Shown here: positions 5,279 through 10,000 of the stretch, piece by piece
Numbering within the stretch: the stretch's first letter is position 1
How the letters are laid out: every line of letters starts with the position of its first letter
DNA from: Theodoxus fluviatilis
Taxonomy: Eukaryota > Mollusca > Gastropoda > Cycloneritida > Neritidae
Length of the DNA stretch: 10,000 nucleotides
Reading direction: 5' to 3'
Assembly: GCA_034096865.1 (NCBI GenBank)
Contig: JAWQFJ010017173.1
Span: forward strand, 27,501 to 37,500
Position numbers and translations under genes: made by a program
The notes under the pieces: generated by a model
The model's input: only the letters and a program-made list of their open reading frames with translations
Database searches by the model: none
Told to the model about the DNA's origin: nothing

Positions 5279-8200
5279 ATGTCAGTGTGGCCATAGCCCC
5301 TCCTTCCATGTGTGAGTGTGGCCATAGCCCCTCCTTCCATGTGTGAGTGTGGCCATAGCCCCTCCTTCCATGTGTGAGTGTGGCCATAGCCCCCTCTCCC
5401 ATGTGTGAGTGTGGCCGTAGCCCCTCCTCCCATATGTAAGTGTGGCCATAGCCCCTCCTTCCATGAGTGAGTGTGGCCATAGCCCCTCCTTCCATGAGTG
5501 GGTGTGGCCGTAGCCCCTCCTTCCATGAGTGAGTGTGGCCATAGCCCCTCCTTCCATGTGTGAGTGTGGCCGTAGCCCCTCCTTCCATGTGTGAGTGTGG
5601 CCGTAGCCCCTCCTCCTATATGTGAGTGTGGCCATAGCCCCTCCTTCCATGAGTGAGTGTGGCCATAGCCCCTCCTTCCATGAGTGAGTGTGGCCGTAGC
5701 CCTCCTCCCATGTGTGAGTGTGGCCATAGCCCCTCCTTCCATGAGTGAGTGTGGCCGTAGCCCTCCTCCCATGTGTGAGTGTGGCCATAGCCCCTCCTTC
5801 CATGAGTGAGTGTGGCCATAGCCCCTCCTTCCATGAGTGAGTGTGGCCGTAGCCCTCCTCCCATATGTGAGTGTGGCCATAGCCCCTCCTTCCATGAGTG
5901 AGTGTGGCCATAGCCTCTCCTTCCATGAGTGAGTGTGGCCGTAGCCCTCCTCCCATGTGTGAGTGTGGCCATAGCCCCTCCTTCCATGAGTGAGTGTGGC
6001 CATAGCCCCTCCTTCCATGAGTGAGTGTGGCCGTAGCCCCTCCTTCCATGAGTGAGTGTGGCCATAGCCCTTCCTCCCATGTGTGAGTGTGGCCATAGCC
6101 CCTCCTTCCATGAGTGAGTGTGGCCGTAGCCCTCCTCCCATGTGTGAGTGTGGCCATAGCCCCTCCTTCCATGTGTGAGTGTGGCCGTAGCCCCTCCTTC
6201 CATGTGTGAGTGTGGCCGTAGCCCTCCTCCCATGTGTGAGCGTGGCCGTAGCCCTCCTCCCATGTGTGAGTGTGGCCATAGCCCCTCCTTCCATGAGTGA
6301 GTGTGGCCGTAGCCCTCCTCCCATGTGTGAGTGTGGCCATAGCCCCTCCTTCCATGTGTGAGTGTGGCCGTAGCCCCTCCTTCCATGTGTGAGTGTGGCC
6401 GTAGCCCTCCTTCCATGTGTGAGTGTGGCCGTAGCCCTCCTCCCATGTGTGAGCGTGGCCGTAGCCTTCCTCCCATGTGTGAGTGTGGCCATAGCCCCTC
6501 CTTCCATGTGTGAGTGTGGCCGTAGCCCTCCTCCCATGTGTGAGTGTGGTCATAGCCCCTCCTTCCATGAGTGAGTGTGGCCATAGCCCCTCCTTCCATG
6601 AGTGAGTGTGGCCGTAGCCCCTCCTTCCATGAGTGAGTGTGGCCATAGCCCTTCCTCCCATGTGTGAGTGTGGCCATAGCCCCTCCTTCCATGAGTGAGT
6701 GTGGCCGTAGCCCTCCTCCCATGTGTGAGTGTGGCCATAGCCCCTCCTTCCATGTGTGAGTGTGGCCGTAGCCCCTCCTTCCATGTGTGAGTGTGGCCGT
6801 AGCCCCTCCTTCCATGTGTGAGTGTGGCCGTACCCCTCCTTCCATGTGTGAGTGTGGCCGTAGCCCCTCCTGCCATGTGTGAGTGTGACCATAGCCCTCC
6901 TTCCATGTGTGAGTGTGGCCGTAGCCCTCCTCCCATGTGTGAGCGTGGCCGTAGCCTTCCTCCCATGTGTGAGTGTGGCCATAGCCCCTCCTTCCATGTG
7001 TGAGTGTGGCCGTAGCCCTTCTCCCACGTGTGAGTGTGGCTGTACCCCTCCTCCCATGTGTGAGTGTGGCTGTACCCCTCCTCCCATGTGTGAGTGTGGC
7101 CATAGCCCCTCCTCCCATGTGTGAGTGTGGCCATAACCCCTCCTCCCATGTGTGAGTGTGGCTGTACCCCTCCTTCCATGTGTGAGTGTGGCCGTAACCC
7201 CTCCTCCCATGTGTGAGCGTGGCCGTAGCCTTCCTCCCATGTGTGAGTGTGGCTGTACCCCTCCTTCCATGTGTGAGTGTGGCCGTAGCCCCTCCTCCCA
7301 TGTCTGAGTGTGGCCATAACCCCTCCTCCCATGTGTGAGTGTGGCTGTACCCCTCCTTCCATGTGTGAGTGTGGCCATAGCCCCTCCTTCCATGTGTGAG
7401 TGTGGCCGTAGCTCTTCTCCCACGTGTGAGTGTGGCTGTACCCCTCCTTCCATGTGTGAGTGTGGCCATAGCCCCTCCTCCCATGTGTGAGTGTGGCCAT
7501 AGCCCCTCCTTCCATGTGTGAGTGTGGCCGTAGCCCTTCTCCCACGTGTGAGTGTGGCTGTACCCCTCCTTCCATGTGTGATTGTGGCCATAACCCCTCC
7601 TCCCATGTGTGAGTGTGGCCATAGCCCCTCCTTCCATGTGTGAGTGTGGCCATAGCCCCTCCTTCCATGTGTGAGTGTGGCCATAGCCCCTCCTTCCATG
7701 TGTGAGTGTGGCCGTAGCCCTTCTCCCACGTGTGAGTGTGGCCATAGCCCCTCCTTCCATGTGTGAGTGTGGCCGTAGCCTTCCTCCCATGTGTGAGTGT
7801 GGCCATAGCCCCTCCTTCCATGTGTGAGTGTGGCCGTAGCCCCTCCTTCCATGTGTGAGTGTGGCCGTAGCCTTCCTCCCATGTGTGAGTGTGGCCATAG
7901 CCCCTCCTTCCATGTGTGAGTGTGGCCATAGCCCCTCCTTCCATGAGTGAGTGTGGCCATAGCCCCTTCTCCCACGTGTGAGTGTGGCCGTAGCCCCTCC
8001 TCCCATGTGTGAGTGTGGCCATAGCCCCTTCTCCCACGTGTGAGTGTGGCCGTAGCCCTCCTCCCATGTGTGAGTGTGGCCATAGCCCCTCCTTCCATGA
8101 GTGAGTGTGGCCGTAGCCCTCCTTCCATGTGTGAGTGTGGCCGTAGCCCCTCCTTCCATGTGTGAGTGTGGCCGTAGCCCCTCCTTCCATGAGTGAGTGT

Positions 8201-8670
8201 GGCCGTAGCCCCTCCTTCCATGTGTGAGTGTGGCCGTAGCCCTCCTCCCATGTGTGAGTGTGGCCATAGCCCTTCTCCCACGTGTGAGTGTGGCTGTACC
8301 CCTCCTCCCATGTGTGAGTGTGGCCATAGCCCCTCCTTCCATGTGTGAGTGTGGCCATAGCCCCTCCTTCCATGTGTGAGCGTGGCTGTACCCCTCCTTC
8401 CATGTGTGAGTGTGGCTGTACCCCTCCTTCCATGTGTGAGCGTGGCTGTACCCCTCCTCCCATGTGTGAGTGTGGCCATAGCCCCTCCTTCCATGTGTGA
8501 GTGTGGCCATAGCCCCTCCTTCCATGTGTGAGTGTGGCCATAGCCCCTCCTCCCATGTGTGAGTGTGGCCATAGCCCCTCCTTCCATGTGTGAGTGTGGC
8601 CGTAGCCCTTCTCCCATGTGTGAGTGTGGCTGTACCCCCCCTCCCATGTGTGAGTGTGGCCGTAGCCCTC
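5279..8670. repeat. 30/31-bp minisatellite, about 110 units
   Basis: A continuous 3.39-kb array of a unit reading atgtgtgagtgtggccatag followed by cccctccttcc (31 bp); variants ending ccctcctccc or ccctccttcc are 30 bp. Recurrent alternatives are atgagtgag for atgtgtgag, ggccgtag or ggctgtac for ggccatag, gagcgtgg for gagtgtgg, and cttctcccacg for ctccttccatg. There are no unique spacers, so it is not a CRISPR array. The minus strand of the unit lacks stop codons in all three frames and 31 is not a multiple of 3, so very long overlapping minus-strand frames arise (5282-8647, 5616-8672, 6550-9180, 5275-6537), all encoding permutations of one 31-residue His/Gly/Thr-rich repeat. I treat these as a consequence of the repeat. 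The first unit (5279-5307) and the last are diverged or truncated, marking the array ends. Confidence 0.98.
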
Positions 8671-8847
8671 AATGCTCCCGCCTATCAGCGGGAAATCCAA
8701 GCTGCTGGTGTTTTGCCGTCTGTTTGGCAGCTCAGACAGAAGTAGTGCTAAAGCGGTGTTGTAACTGGGGGTAATACCCGAAGTGAACGAAAGCCGAAGT
8801 GGACGTATGTTGACTTGTATTCCAAGACTGTGATGCTTTTCCAAAAT
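8671..8847. other. Unique spacer between two minisatellites
   Basis: About 177 bp of non-repetitive sequence separates the 30/31-bp array from the 29/30-bp array. A small hairpin (CCCGC at 8677-8681 and GCGGG at 8688-8692) lies at its left end. All three minus-strand frames cross parts of it without stops, but no domain is recognised. Confidence 0.6.
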
Positions 8848-9433
8848 AAGCTGGTGCTGGTGCTGCTTTGCAAAGGAAGCTGGTACTGATGCTGCTTTTG
8901 CAATAGATGCTGGTACTGGTGCTTCTTTGCAAAGGAAGCTGGTGCTGGTGCTGCTTTTGCAATAGATGCTGGTACTGGTGCTGCTTTGCAAAGGAAGCTG
9001 GTACTGGTGCTGCTTTTGCAATGGAAGCTGGTACTGGTGCTGTGCTGCTTTTGCAATGGAAGCTGGTACTGGTGCTGCTTTTGCAGTGGATGCTGGTACT
9101 GGTGCTGTTTTTGCAATGGATGCTGGTACTGATGCTGTTAATGATAGCACTAGTGCTTGCTGGATTTGTTGACCAAGCACCTACTGATGCATCTGCGTCC
9201 GCTTTTGCTACTGCTACCGCGATTGTTTCTTGCGACCGCTGCTGTTGTTGCGACTTCATCATCTCCCGCTTCCTGAGCGACCCCATTTGCACTCCTGCAA
9301 ACACACTGGAGCCTATTACATCCGGTGAAAGTTGCGTGAGAACACGTTGACATTCAACTCGGGGCGTACAGACACAGCCATAGAAGGATATTCCTCGGAC
9401 TCCACCATTTGCTGTTTGTTTCGCTAACCCTTT
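8732..9433 (-). other. Doubtful minus-strand open frame entering the 59-bp-dimer minisatellite
   Basis: This frame is open from just after a TAA (9434-9436) to 8732. The first in-frame ATG is at 9286 (MGSLRKREMMKSQQQQRSQE). The part upstream of the repeat (about 9148-9433) has balanced, protein-like composition, including a Gln run and an Ala-Val-Ala-Lys-rich stretch, whereas the C-terminal half is minisatellite translation (Ser-Thr-Ser, His-Cys-Lys). It could be an exon with an upstream splice acceptor, a fragment of an old element, or chance. A second minus-strand frame of 30 codons (9316-9408, start MVESEEYPSM) overlaps it. I recognise no family. Confidence 0.15.
8848..9147. repeat. 29/30-bp minisatellite, 10 units, built as 59-bp dimers
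   Basis: The unit is aagctggtactggtgctgct followed by tttgcaatgg, with 29-bp versions ending ttgcaaagg. Units start at 8848, 8877, 8907, 8936, 8966, 8995, 9025, 9060, 9090 and 9120; the unit at 9025 carries a 5-bp internal duplication (gctgt) and the last is degraded. In 8848-9024, 29-bp and 30-bp units alternate, giving three 59-bp dimers. The sequence is unrelated to the neighbouring 30/31-bp array. Open frames on both strands give Leu/Val/Cys/Trp strings (plus) or Ser/Thr/Gln/His strings (minus). Confidence 0.96.
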
Positions 9434-9720
9434 TTATCTTCAGTAGAGACCGGCATTGAAAAGAAAAAGTTAACCATACAGCAGCAACAAAACATTGTAC
9501 CACGTCAATGTGACAAAACTAGTGTAGTGTGGTGTAAACCTGGTAGTTCTGGAAACAATAAATGCAGATATAAACCAGTGCAGGTATGGATACACACGTA
9601 TGTGCTGAGGCCAGAGAAAGAGAATGACACAGAAACAAAGTCAGGTACCCAGACATAGTAGCAGACAGTCAGACACACATACAATAGACACACGAGCAGA
9701 TACTTGTACATACATACAGG
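9434..9720. other. Unique flank before the compound microsatellite
   Basis: Mixed-composition DNA, becoming CA/GA-rich from about 9590. An AATAAA lies near 9558 without a gene upstream to use it. No coding or RNA gene is seen. Confidence 0.55.
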
Positions 9721-9734
9721 CATACGCACACACA

Positions 9735-9802
<68 letters not shown>

Positions 9803-9838
9803 ACACAAACACAAACAAACAAACACACACACACACAG
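9721..9838. repeat. (CA)n microsatellite with internal AAAC block
   Basis: An alternating CA tract begins near 9727, is interrupted by a CC at 9741-9742, and then runs for about 28 perfect CA units to about 9797. It continues as cacaaacac and an AAAC-type tetranucleotide block (about 9806-9823) before a last short CA run. The complementary Cys/Val frames on the minus strand are artefacts. Confidence 0.98.
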
Positions 9839-9857
9839 AAACAGGGAGGGGGAGGGG

Positions 9858-9947
<90 letters not shown>

Positions 9948-9959
9948 ACAGACAGACAT

Positions 9960-10000
<41 letters not shown>
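9858..10000. repeat. (GACA)n / (GGCA)n tetranucleotide microsatellite, running off the window
   Basis: A GACA tetranucleotide tract starts at 9858 after a purine-rich linker (gggaggggga). It is interrupted by about eight GGCA units (about 9914-9946), then resumes as GACA with one imperfect unit near 9958-9961, and reaches the right edge still in phase. GACA and GGCA differ by one transition, so the inner block probably arose from a single change that was then amplified. Confidence 0.98.

Noticed and set aside
4886..5296. 136-codon plus-strand frame with membrane-like Leu/Val/Cys tail
   Set aside because: The hydrophobic tail comes from T/G-rich DNA, and the frame runs into the minisatellite; there is no signal peptide-like start or family match.
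5279..8670. CRISPR array, because of about 30-bp direct repeats
   Set aside because: Units are directly contiguous with no unique spacers, variant units are intermixed, and the surrounding DNA is eukaryotic with no cas genes.
5275..9180. Minus-strand open frames of 420 to 1,121 codons as giant repeat-protein genes
   Set aside because: They overlap in three frames with the same 31-residue repeat, which is the automatic result of a stop-free 31-bp unit. They lack a unique, recognisable N- or C-terminal domain, and one crosses two unrelated minisatellites. Kept only as a finding to test.
9505..9959. Cys/Val-rich minus-strand open frames at the right end
   Set aside because: They are translations of CA and GACA microsatellites.

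Overview
The window looks like non-coding nuclear DNA of an animal, most likely a marine invertebrate (a mollusc is plausible, not proven). The reasons are a decayed Tc1/mariner-family (IS630 superfamily) transposon with TA target duplications, long CA and GACA/GGCA microsatellites, several GC-rich minisatellites, and no compact gene or operon structure. I see no convincing intact gene, RNA gene, CRISPR array or bacterial operon. Most long open frames here are by-products of tandem repeats.

Layout, left to right. 1-645: a degenerate pentanucleotide array (ACAGT/ACAGC/ACAAC), entering from the left edge. 646-1340: unique-looking DNA, first G-rich and then strongly pyrimidine-rich, with a C12 run. 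1341-2299: a 60-bp minisatellite of about 16 units organised as a 359-bp six-unit higher-order repeat. 2302-3154: a non-autonomous Tc1-like element with 34-bp terminal inverted repeats flanked by TA. It still carries the DNA-binding half of its transposase but has lost nearly all of the catalytic half. 3226-3420: imperfect CA/CG alternating DNA. 3470-3591: a C-rich tract whose complement is strongly G-quadruplex-prone. 3600-5278: the longest stretch without an obvious repeat array. It holds a cluster of CRE/E2F-like sites, CCAAT/TATA-like motifs within a 101-bp-offset duplication, a possible fragment of a dispersed repeat, and a GT-rich tail.

5279-8670: the dominant feature, a minisatellite of about 110 units of 30/31 bp. 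Its minus strand has almost no stop codon in any frame, so it yields overlapping open frames of roughly 900-1,100 codons that all spell permutations of one 31-residue peptide. The array has a left and a right compartment with different diagnostic variants, and long internal duplications at offsets of 581 and 490 bp. 8671-8847: short unique spacer. 8848-9147: a second, unrelated minisatellite with a 59-bp (29+30) dimer unit. 9148-9720: unique DNA, including the head of a doubtful minus-strand open frame. 9721-10000: a compound microsatellite (CA, AAAC, GACA, GGCA) running off the right edge.

No genes act together in a pathway here. The interest lies in the density of tandem repeats with periods near 30 or 60 bp, their layered higher-order structure, the truncated transposase that reads through its own terminal repeat, and a possible regulatory cluster at 4027-4637. 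Nothing supports calling this a new biological system; the most testable oddities are listed as findings.
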